Positions 1 to 5,473 of a stretch of 5,473 bases of DNA are shown piece after piece. Positions within the stretch are counted from its first letter, which is position 1. Each line of letters opens with the position of its first letter. This DNA is from Chitinophagaceae bacterium UBA3430. GTDB lineage: Bacteria; Bacteroidota; Bacteroidia; Chitinophagales; Chitinophagaceae. Made by a program: the position numbers and the translations under genes. The stretch lies in assembly GCA_002378975.1 (NCBI GenBank), contig DFST01000164.1:1-5473 (forward strand), given 5' to 3'. The notes under the pieces were generated by a model. That model searched no databases, was not told where the DNA came from, and was given only the letters and a program-made list of their open reading frames with translations.

Positions 1-369
1 ATAGGTTGGGTAGGATATCGAATCGATTCATCGTTTCAGGGAACTTCAAAATATTGGTTCGAACCTTCTACCACTAGCATGTCGGCCAAAACAGGTGACA
101 GCCTCCGCTTTTACGGAACGTTTCATCGTCCGGTAAAAGGAGGAAGAATCGCAAACGCTCGCATCGGCGTTTTTCAAAACGGAAAATGGCTGGAGGATTG
201 GAGCGTGGCCGGAGAGATTTGGTACCCTTCCAGTGATGGTGAGTATTTCCGCACAACCCTGAAACAATCGCTTGCCCCGGGGAATTATGTATTGGTATTT
301 GCCTTGAACGCGCCCGGCCTACCGCCTACGCACAACAGCCGAAAAATTAAGTTGACCATCGTTCAATAA
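1..369 (+). CDS. C-terminal part of an unidentified beta-rich protein (5' end outside window)
   Basis: The reading frame is open from the first base and ends at TAA 367-369, giving 122 residues. An internal ATG at 79 is in frame, but good protein-like sequence (VGYRI, then KYWFEP) precedes it, so this is the tail of a longer gene and not a 96-residue protein. The visible part alternates short hydrophobic strands with turns and has several aromatic residues (RFYGTFHRP, WLEDWSV, IWYPSS). It closes with LAPGNYVLVFAL and a final strand KIKLTIVQ, which fits an immunoglobulin-like or jelly-roll sandwich such as those ending secreted or carbohydrate-active proteins. No catalytic motif is visible. 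A DUF4832-type C-terminal domain is a weak possibility from the VGYRI start and the strand pattern; I do not recognise the family. The gene converges on mtgA and overlaps its stop by 7 bp. Confidence 0.75.
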   Translation: MGWVGYRIDSSFQGTSKYWFEPSTTSMSAKTGDSLRFYGTFHRPVKGGRIANARIGVFQNGKWLEDWSVAGEIWYPSSDGEYFRTTLKQSLAPGNYVLVFALNAPGLPPTHNSRKIKLTIVQ

Positions 370-1094
370 GTTCCGGGGGCACCTGAACGAAGCAGCTCTT
401 GAACGCCCGGCAAGGGCGCGATAAAACTCATTTGTGTTTGGATGAATCGGGAACGTCCGGCCACATAATTGGAGAGCGGCTTGATCTTATAACGCTTTGG
501 GCTGGGTAGTACCGCTGCGATCATGGCTGCTTCCTGCCGATTCAATCGACTGGCAGGTTTTTTAAAATAGGTGCGCGCGGCGGCCTCAATGCCAAATACG
601 CCTCTGCCCATCTCGATCACATTCAAGTATACTTCCAGAATGCGCTTCTTGCCCCAGAACGTTTCAATCAAGAAAGTAAAATACAGCTCCAGCCCTTTTC
701 GAACATAACTGCGTCCTTGCCAGAGAAAAACATTCTTGGCGGTTTGCTGGCTAATGGTGCTGCCTCCTCGTATCTTATTCGGGCGTCGCTCATTATGGCG
801 CATGGCCGCTTGAATGCGCTCCCAATCAAATCCAGAGTGTTCGTAAAATAATTGGTCTTCCGAAGCCATCACCGCCAACATGGCTTGTGCCGAGATATCA
901 GTGCGATCCACATAATCACGATTCAGCCCGTTGCCCTGAACCCAATTGGTAAGTTGTGTGATCGTGATTGGCGGGTCGACCCAGCGCAACAAAATGACAT
1001 ACACCAGGTGGCTCACGAATAGGATCAAGAACACGCGCTTGCAGATCTGCCAAAAGCGCGACCAGAATCCGGTCTTAGTTTCTTTCTTAGACAT
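363..1094 (-). CDS. mtgA: Monofunctional biosynthetic peptidoglycan glycosyltransferase MtgA (GT51)
   Basis: This enzyme polymerises lipid II into uncrosslinked glycan strands at the outer face of the inner membrane. The 243 residues are the normal length for MtgA: a short basic cytoplasmic N-terminus, one membrane anchor at about 20-36 (VFLILFVSHLVYVILL), then a single GT51 domain with no transpeptidase domain. The family motifs are present in order: ASEDQLFYEHSGFD (77-90) with the presumed catalytic Glu79; RGGSTISQQ followed by KN (109-121); KKRILEVYLNVIEMG (149-163) with the second conserved acid Glu154; the G-IEAAARTYF segment (165-177); and the closing EAAMIAAVLPSPKRY. The ATG at 1092-1094 is preceded by a single base after the GH3 stop (TAA-T-ATG) and by no clear Shine-Dalgarno site, so translation is probably coupled to the upstream gene. 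Its TGA at 363-365 lies within the end of the convergent gene. The family assignment is firm. Confidence 0.96.
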   Translation of the reverse strand: MSKKETKTGFWSRFWQICKRVFLILFVSHLVYVILLRWVDPPITITQLTNWVQGNGLNRDYVDRTDISAQAMLAVMASEDQLFYEHSGFDWERIQAAMRHNERRPNKIRGGSTISQQTAKNVFLWQGRSYVRKGLELYFTFLIETFWGKKRILEVYLNVIEMGRGVFGIEAAARTYFKKPASRLNRQEAAMIAAVLPSPKRYKIKPLSNYVAGRSRFIQTQMSFIAPLPGVQELLRSGAPGTY

Positions 1095-1095
1095 A

Positions 1096-2625
1096 TTAAC
1101 TGCGACGACTCAAAAAGGCTTCCCAATCGGCCAACATCTTACCCTTCATTACCCGCGGAAACTTATGTTGACTTCCGATTTTTCCCTTTTCGGCCATGAA
1201 CTGCATAAAAGCTTCCTCAGGCAGTACTTCCAGAAAAACTTCTTTTAGTGCGCTGTCGCGCTCGATCGCATAATCGTCATTGATCTCGCGCAAGATCGCA
1301 TCGATTCGATCGCGCAATGCCTTAGGATCGATGTGATCATTGGTGGAAACATACCAGCGGTGAGCAAAGAAGTTCTCATAGGGAAAACCCACAACCGTAT
1401 ACTCCGGAATACTTACGTTGAACTCTTGGCTGACCTGTTCAATCGCCTTGTTCATGTTGTCAACACTCAAGTGTTCGCCGGTCAAACTCAAAAAATGCTT
1501 GGTTCGTCCGGTAATCACAACTTCCTGGTGTTCTAGGTCCACAAAACGGATCGTGTCGCCAATTAGGTAACGCCAAGTTCCGGCATTGGTGCTCATCAAC
1601 AGGGCGTAGTCCTTCCCCTCTTCGACTTCGTGGATCATTTTTGCCTCGGCATCGGGACGGGGATTTCCGTCGGCATCAAAATTCTTCTCATCGAACGGTA
1701 TAAACTCAAAGAAAATATTGTTGTTCAGGATCAGCTGCATGCCACGGGCATGCTCGCGCGTTTTATACGCAATGAATCCTTCACTCGATAAATAATTTTC
1801 GACATATACAATGGGCTTGGCCAATAACTTCTCGAATCCTTTTTTATAAGGCTCAAAAGCAACGCCGCCGTGTACGAAAAAGCTGAAGTTGGGCCAGATT
1901 TCGTGTATGTTGTTCAGCTTGTAATGCTCGATGATCATTTCCATACACATCTGGCACCAGGCCGGAACACCCACGATGTAACCGATGTCCCAATCTTTTG
2001 CGTGTTCCACGATCTCATTCAACTTATCGTTCCAATTGGCGATTGCAGCAATCCGTCCCCCAGGCTTATAAAACGTTTGAAACCAAAAAGGACGCTTCTT
2101 TGCCAAGATCCCACTCAGGTCACCCGCATACCAACCGGCTTTCCCTTTTTTCAAATCGGTGGCGCCTCCCAGCATCAAGACCCCCTTGGTCATCGCTCGG
2201 CGATTGGCTTCCTCGTATTTAATGATGCTGATCAATTGGCGAACCGAATTCACCATGTTGCTGCGCACCATCTCCTGCGTCACCGGAATGTATTTACTGG
2301 CAGCCTCCGAGGTGCCGGAACTCAGCGCATAGTATTTGATCTTGCCGGGCCAGGCCACGTCGGGCACCCCGTCGAGTGTTTTCTTCCACCACTGTTCATA
2401 GATCGAATTGTAATCGTGAATCGGGACTATCTCCTGAAACCCCTTACCGGCGTGTCGACTCAACAAGATCTCATCGAATCGATATTGCTGGCCAAATTCG
2501 GTAAACCGGGCCTTGCGCAATAGCTTTCGAAGGACCCGCAACTGCTGTCGACGGGCATCGTTTACCGGAATGCGCAAGGCTGCCGCTAATGCCCTCGGTA
2601 ATTTGAAGTCGATGATACTCGCCAT
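1096..2625 (-). CDS. GH3-family acyl-adenylating protein (auxin-responsive GH3-like, bacterial type)
   Basis: A 509-residue protein of the ANL-type adenylating superfamily, GH3 branch. Plant GH3 enzymes use ATP to adenylate a carboxylic acid and pass it to an amino acid; the bacterial substrates are not known. The ATP-binding signatures are intact: YYALSSGTSEAASKYIPVT (98-116) as the phosphate-binding loop, NYLSSEGFIAY (277-287) as the adenine/acyl motif, WRYLIGDTIRFVD (351-363) with the ribose-binding Asp, ITGRTKHFLSLTGEHLS (371-387) at the hinge to the C-terminal domain, and GKIGSQHKFPRVMKG (481-495), which carries basic residues where the mobile domain meets the active site. There is no signal peptide, so it should be cytoplasmic. 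It starts 30 bp after the glycosyltransferase stop and ends 1 bp before mtgA, placing it mid-operon. The length suits the bacterial members, which are shorter than the roughly 600-residue plant enzymes. The family is sure; substrate and role are unknown. Confidence 0.93.
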   Translation of the reverse strand: MASIIDFKLPRALAAALRIPVNDARRQQLRVLRKLLRKARFTEFGQQYRFDEILLSRHAGKGFQEIVPIHDYNSIYEQWWKKTLDGVPDVAWPGKIKYYALSSGTSEAASKYIPVTQEMVRSNMVNSVRQLISIIKYEEANRRAMTKGVLMLGGATDLKKGKAGWYAGDLSGILAKKRPFWFQTFYKPGGRIAAIANWNDKLNEIVEHAKDWDIGYIVGVPAWCQMCMEMIIEHYKLNNIHEIWPNFSFFVHGGVAFEPYKKGFEKLLAKPIVYVENYLSSEGFIAYKTREHARGMQLILNNNIFFEFIPFDEKNFDADGNPRPDAEAKMIHEVEEGKDYALLMSTNAGTWRYLIGDTIRFVDLEHQEVVITGRTKHFLSLTGEHLSVDNMNKAIEQVSQEFNVSIPEYTVVGFPYENFFAHRWYVSTNDHIDPKALRDRIDAILREINDDYAIERDSALKEVFLEVLPEEAFMQFMAEKGKIGSQHKFPRVMKGKMLADWEAFLSRRS

Positions 2626-2655
2626 AATCAGAAAAACGAACAGCTGCGAAGATAA

Positions 2656-4215
2656 TCAATCAGCCCGTCCACGACCGGTAGATCCGTTGGCTGTTTGAAA
2701 GCTGGAGTAGATCAGCTGAATCGACCCCGGAGCATGAAACCGAAACCTGTATTGGGTCGATAAACGCTGCATAAGAAGGAGCATCTGCCGGTAAGACAAT
2801 TCACCGGGCGAAAAAACGATTTCCTGAATCGGGATCAATGCGTGAATGGAACGAATCAGCTCCTCAAGCGACCCAGATCCGGGTTCCAAATGCTGAAAAG
2901 CTGCGGCAGGTTGTTCCGGGTAAAGCGACCGAATGGATGTCAACGATTCAGTAGAACCGATTACCAAGATCGGAAACCGAATGTGATCGCTGTGGTTGCG
3001 GTTGATCACCTGCATCGATAATAAAATCTGTCTCCAACCCATCAACACCAGCGAAGAAAAAAGAGAACTAAACAGCATCATGCCGCGAGAATAACGCAAC
3101 GACTCGGGCAGCAACGAGTAGATCACCAACACAACACCGGTCGATAAAAGTGTTGCGCGAAACAAATATTTCCAGCGAAATGGTGCGCGATAAAGACCAG
3201 TAAAGACGGTAGATAGAAAAAAGAGAGACGCGTATAAAGCGGTGGACAACCGAAGATCGGTCGGGTACAAAACATCGGGACGAACCACGCCCGACCAAAC
3301 AGCCCGAACCAGAAAAAAGCTGGCCAGAATGAGCAACCCGTCCAACACCGGAACACCAATTCGCTGGATGGTTCGCCGCATGAGAGAAGCCAACGCCCTC
3401 AGTCCGATTGCCCCCTGTATGCCTGCTGTAAACAATCCGTTATGCAGTTGGTGTTTGCGCACAAATTGACTCATCGCCCCATAAAACAGCCGTACATAAC
3501 GAAGGTTTTGTTTCTGTGTGCTTTCACCTTTGAAATGGAGTATAGCAGCTTCGGCAAAATATTGATTGGCGTAACCAGCCTGTTGTATCCGATAACTTAG
3601 GTCGACATCCTCCCCATACATGAAGAACTGTTCATCAAAGACCCCCACTTTTTGCAACACCGTGCGGCGAACCAGGAAAAAGGCGCCCGAGACTACATCT
3701 ACCACCTGATTGGCCTCGGCCGATAAATGCCCCAAATGATACCGGGCAAAACGAGGTGAGCGTGGAAACAGTCTCGACAATCCAATGATTTTATAAAAAG
3801 CAGTGATCGGATCGGGAAATGCCCGCTTGGATTCAGGCAAAAACTTGCCAGTTCCATCGATCATTTTGATCCCCGATGCGCCTGCGCGCGGACTGGCTTG
3901 CAGAAATTGAAGGGGTCCACGAAGGGACTCTTCGGAAAGCAGCGTATCCGGATTTAAAAACAGCGTGTACTCGCCGCTGCTCTCCTGAAAACCCCAATTG
4001 GAGGCCCGGCCAAAGCCCAGATTGGTTTTTGATTCCAAAAAGCGGACCTCGGGAAATCGGGGCTGTAGGTATTCGATGGATTCGTCGCCGGAGGCATTGT
4101 CGACCACGATCACCTCCACCTCCAAACCTCGGGCAGCCACGCGAATCGATTGCAGGCACTGTTCCAGAAAATAAGGAACTCGGTAGTTGACAATGATGAT
4201 GGATAGTAGCGGCAT
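2656..4215 (-). CDS. Family 2 glycosyltransferase fused to four membrane helices and a Rossmann-like domain
   Basis: First gene of the leftward unit, 519 residues. Residues 1 to about 260 form a GT-A fold GT2 domain of the rhamnosyltransferase/WbbL-like type: LSIIIVNY (4-11), VVDNASGDES (37-46) for nucleotide-sugar binding, FLNPDTLL (86-93) in the DXD position, and FMYGEDVDLSYR (198-209) with the probable catalytic acid pair. After a basic linker come four predicted membrane spans at about 289-306, 325-343, 351-368 and 378-398. Residues 415-500 then look like a small alpha/beta domain: a strand ILVIGS, a helix, GSLEELIRSIHALIPIQEIVFSP, another helix, and a strand RFRFHAP. This layout resembles the N-terminal half of polyprenyl-phosphate sugar phosphotransferases (CoA_binding_3 type), but no sugar-phosphotransferase catalytic domain follows. 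The last dozen residues are polar and glycine-rich. The ATG at 4213-4215 leads straight into the first beta strand, so the start is secure. The likely role is transfer of a sugar from NDP-sugar to a lipid-linked glycan at the inner membrane; donor and acceptor cannot be read from the sequence. Confidence 0.9.
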   Translation of the reverse strand: MPLLSIIIVNYRVPYFLEQCLQSIRVAARGLEVEVIVVDNASGDESIEYLQPRFPEVRFLESKTNLGFGRASNWGFQESSGEYTLFLNPDTLLSEESLRGPLQFLQASPRAGASGIKMIDGTGKFLPESKRAFPDPITAFYKIIGLSRLFPRSPRFARYHLGHLSAEANQVVDVVSGAFFLVRRTVLQKVGVFDEQFFMYGEDVDLSYRIQQAGYANQYFAEAAILHFKGESTQKQNLRYVRLFYGAMSQFVRKHQLHNGLFTAGIQGAIGLRALASLMRRTIQRIGVPVLDGLLILASFFLVRAVWSGVVRPDVLYPTDLRLSTALYASLFFLSTVFTGLYRAPFRWKYLFRATLLSTGVVLVIYSLLPESLRYSRGMMLFSSLFSSLVLMGWRQILLSMQVINRNHSDHIRFPILVIGSTESLTSIRSLYPEQPAAAFQHLEPGSGSLEELIRSIHALIPIQEIVFSPGELSYRQMLLLMQRLSTQYRFRFHAPGSIQLIYSSFQTANGSTGRGRAD

Positions 4216-4228
4216 GGTCGACAGAGGT

Positions 4229-4259
4229 CAAAGTACGCGCTTCTAAAAACCCCCACAAA
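4229..4259 (-). promoter_or_regulatory. Candidate Bacteroidota-type promoter for the GT2-GH3-mtgA unit
   Basis: On the minus strand a TTTG (4256-4259, inside TATTTTG at 4256-4262) is followed after 20 bp by TACTTTG (4229-4235). This resembles the Bacteroidota pattern TTTG-N(17-23)-TAnnTTTG, but the -7 element is one base short of the consensus (TAnTTTG). Transcription would begin only a few bases before the ATG at 4215, giving a leader of about 10 nt or less. The position directly upstream of the first gene supports the call; the imperfect -7 element weakens it. Confidence 0.45.
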
Positions 4260-4282
4260 ATACGAGTAGCAGATAAGCCCCG

Positions 4283-4291
4283 AGGAGGAGG
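4283..4291 (+). promoter_or_regulatory. Shine-Dalgarno-like AGGAGGAGG before the phosphatase gene
   Basis: AGGAGGAGG at 4283-4291 contains two overlapping full anti-16S matches. Its last base is 11 nt before the ATG at 4303 and 5 nt before a TTG at 4297. It is the only strong Shine-Dalgarno match upstream of a start in this window. Its function is uncertain because it lies upstream of the adjacent TATCTTTG promoter element: if that promoter is used, this sequence would not be in the mRNA. Confidence 0.4.
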
Positions 4292-4299
4292 TATCTTTG
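4292..4299 (+). promoter_or_regulatory. Candidate -7 promoter element TATCTTTG for the phosphatase-thiL pair
   Basis: TATCTTTG matches the Bacteroidota -7 consensus TAnnTTTG at every fixed position. No TTTG is found 17-23 bp upstream, so only half of the promoter is recognisable. Its last base is 4 nt before the ATG at 4303, so the transcript would begin at or very close to the start codon. It also overlaps the TTG at 4297-4299, which argues against using that codon as the start. Confidence 0.5.
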
Positions 4300-4302
4300 C
4301 GT

Positions 4303-5082
4303 ATGCTCAAAACCACGCTGATCGAAGCCGCCCAAGCCGGCGCAGCCGAGATCCTTCGGTACTTCCACGGTGAATTCCGGATCGACAACAAAGAGGGCGT
4401 CAACAACTTGGTCACCGAAGCCGATCACGCCTCAGAAAAAGCCATCCTTTCCGTCATTCGATCTGCCTATCCCGATCACCAAATTTTGGCAGAAGAGTCG
4501 GGCGCGCACGAACAAAGCCACGCATACAAATGGATCATCGATCCGATCGATGGTACCGTGAACTTCGCTCACCGCATTCCACTCAACGCCGTCTCCATCG
4601 CCATTGAAAAAAACGGAGAAGTAATCATGGGAGTGGTGTATAATCCGCACATCAACGAACTATTCTTCGCCGAAAAAGGGGAAGGCGCCTTTCTCAACGA
4701 TAAACCCATTCGCGTCAGTACCGAAACCCGTGCCATCAAGGCATGCTTGGTTACTGGCTTCCCATATACCTACATCGATCAGCCCAACGGACCGCTCGAT
4801 GTATTCGCCCGATTCGTAAAAAAAGGAGTGCCGGTTCGTCGCCTCGGATCCGCCGCCATCGATCTGTGTTGGGTCGCTGCCGGCCGATTTGATGGCTTCT
4901 TCGAACACAAACTCGAACCCTGGGATAGTGCCGCCGGCATGTTGATGGTGCAAGAAGCAGGCGGAACCGTCACCAATCACCAAGGAGAAACCTTTTCCAT
5001 CTATGAGCATCCCCTATTGGCCAGCAATGGTCACATTCATGAAGAATTGGTAGGCGTAATAAATAATACCCGCACATTATGA
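4303..5082 (+). CDS. Inositol monophosphatase family protein (Mg2+-dependent sugar-phosphate phosphatase, SuhB-like)
   Basis: A cytoplasmic phosphatase of 259 residues, the usual size for the family. The complete metal-binding set is visible: LVTEAD (36-41), LAEESG (62-67) with Glu64 as metal ligand, WIIDPIDGTVNFAH (77-90) with Asp80 and Asp83 as metal ligands, and EPWDSAAG (205-212) with Asp208. Family members hydrolyse inositol-1-phosphate and related sugar or nucleotide phosphates using Mg2+; the true substrate here is unknown, and a histidinol-phosphate or PAP phosphatase role cannot be excluded from motifs alone. I chose the ATG at 4303 over the in-frame TTG at 4297 because that TTG lies inside a TATCTTTG promoter element and adds only two residues. 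The TGA at 5080-5082 overlaps the thiL start as ATGA, so the two genes are probably translated together. Confidence 0.94.
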   Translation: MLKTTLIEAAQAGAAEILRYFHGEFRIDNKEGVNNLVTEADHASEKAILSVIRSAYPDHQILAEESGAHEQSHAYKWIIDPIDGTVNFAHRIPLNAVSIAIEKNGEVIMGVVYNPHINELFFAEKGEGAFLNDKPIRVSTETRAIKACLVTGFPYTYIDQPNGPLDVFARFVKKGVPVRRLGSAAIDLCWVAAGRFDGFFEHKLEPWDSAAGMLMVQEAGGTVTNHQGETFSIYEHPLLASNGHIHEELVGVINNTRTL

Positions 5083-5473
5083 GCGAAGAACGTACAGAGA
5101 TCAGTCAACTCGGTGAATTCGGCCTCATCGATCACCTGACTAAAAACATCGAACTGAAACAAGCCTCGTCGTTGTTGGGCGTAGGCGACGATGCCGCCGT
5201 GATCGATCATTTCGGAAAACAAACCGTTATTACGACCGATCTGCTTTTAGAGGGCGTACACTTTGATTTGATGTACACACCCCTAAAACACCTGGGGTAT
5301 AAAAGCGTCGTCGTAAACCTGTCCGACATCTATGCCATGAATGCCACGCCCACTCAGATCTTGATGAGCGTGGGCATCAGCAATCGATTCAGCGTAGAGG
5401 CAATGACCGAATTCTACGAAGGCGTATATGCGGCCTGTGAAAAATACGGAGTCGATCTGATCGGCGGAGACAC
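5079..5473 (+). CDS. thiL: Thiamine-monophosphate kinase ThiL (3' end outside window)
   Basis: ThiL phosphorylates thiamine monophosphate with ATP to thiamine diphosphate, the active cofactor, in the last step of the bacterial pathway. From ATG 5079 the frame stays open to the end of the window, giving 131 complete codons, roughly 40% of a typical protein of about 330-350 residues. The diagnostic N-terminal motifs of this PurM-like ATP-binding family are present: EFGLIDHLT (13-21), GVGDDAAVI (34-42) with metal-binding aspartates, TTDLLLEGVHFD (52-63), NLSDIYAMNATPTQ (80-93) in the position of the family NxSDxxAMGxxP motif, and DLIGGD (126-131) just before the cut. The Asn in AMNA where many homologues have Gly is a minor variant and not a sign of damage. 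The start overlaps the phosphatase stop by four bases (ATGA), with no clear Shine-Dalgarno site. Confidence 0.95.
   Translation, partial: MSEERTEISQLGEFGLIDHLTKNIELKQASSLLGVGDDAAVIDHFGKQTVITTDLLLEGVHFDLMYTPLKHLGYKSVVVNLSDIYAMNATPTQILMSVGISNRFSVEAMTEFYEGVYAACEKYGVDLIGGD

Noticed and set aside
79..369. An independent 96-residue protein starting at ATG 79
   Set aside because: The frame is open and protein-like back to base 1, and no promoter or ribosome site precedes 79, so the ATG is internal to a truncated gene.
404..418. Hairpin CGCCC-GGCAA-GGGCG as a terminator at the mtgA 3' end
   Set aside because: The 5-bp stem lies inside the mtgA coding sequence and no T-run follows on either strand.
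1870..2523. A 217-codon open frame on the plus strand inside the GH3 gene
   Set aside because: It lies wholly antisense to a gene with intact family motifs, and its translation shows no recognisable motif or promoter, so it is a shadow frame.
2647..2654. TATCTTCG on the minus strand as an internal promoter before the GH3 gene
   Set aside because: It misses one fixed base of TAnnTTTG, and no TTTG lies 17-23 bp upstream; the 30-bp gap is better explained as intra-operon spacing.
3876..4190. A 104-codon plus-strand frame opposite the GT2 domain, and a 141-codon minus-strand frame at 3833-4258
   Set aside because: Both overlap the conserved GT2 motifs in the correct frame; their translations are rich in Arg and Pro without family features.
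4297..4299. TTG as start codon of the phosphatase
   Set aside because: It is part of the TATCTTTG promoter-like element and would add only Met-Arg before the better ATG at 4303. The Shine-Dalgarno spacing would permit it, so it is not absolutely excluded.

Overview
The window reads as ordinary chromosome from a member of the Bacteroidota (Flavobacteriales/Cytophagales-like, base composition close to balanced). The assignment rests on three things: a bacterial GH3-family protein of the kind common in that phylum, a divergent intergenic region carrying TAnnTTTG-type promoter elements instead of -35/-10 boxes, and the lack of clear Shine-Dalgarno sites in front of most genes. The species cannot be named from the sequence.

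Layout. Positions 1-369 (+) hold the 3' end of a beta-rich protein of unknown function whose start lies outside the window. It overlaps by 7 bp, tail to tail, the end of a leftward three-gene unit: a family 2 glycosyltransferase with an unusual membrane and Rossmann-like C-terminal half (2656-4215), a GH3-family acyl-adenylating enzyme (1096-2625), and the monofunctional peptidoglycan glycosyltransferase MtgA (363-1094). These are separated by 30 bp and then 1 bp, so they are very probably one transcript. The 87-bp gap at 4216-4302 is a divergent promoter region. To its right, an inositol-monophosphatase-family phosphatase (4303-5082, +) overlaps by ATGA the start of thiamine-monophosphate kinase ThiL (5079 to the window end, +).

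How the genes fit together. The leftward unit has an envelope theme: surface-glycan sugar transfer and peptidoglycan strand polymerisation, with a GH3 enzyme of unknown substrate between them. The rightward pair joins a small-molecule sugar-phosphate phosphatase to the last step of thiamine diphosphate synthesis; the tight overlap implies co-translation rather than a known shared pathway.

No mobile element, CRISPR array, tRNA, rRNA or riboswitch was seen, and no gene-free stretch exceeds 90 bp. I found no clear previously undescribed system. The best leads are the domain architecture of the glycosyltransferase, the GH3-MtgA coupling, and the promoter elements lying almost on top of the start codons.
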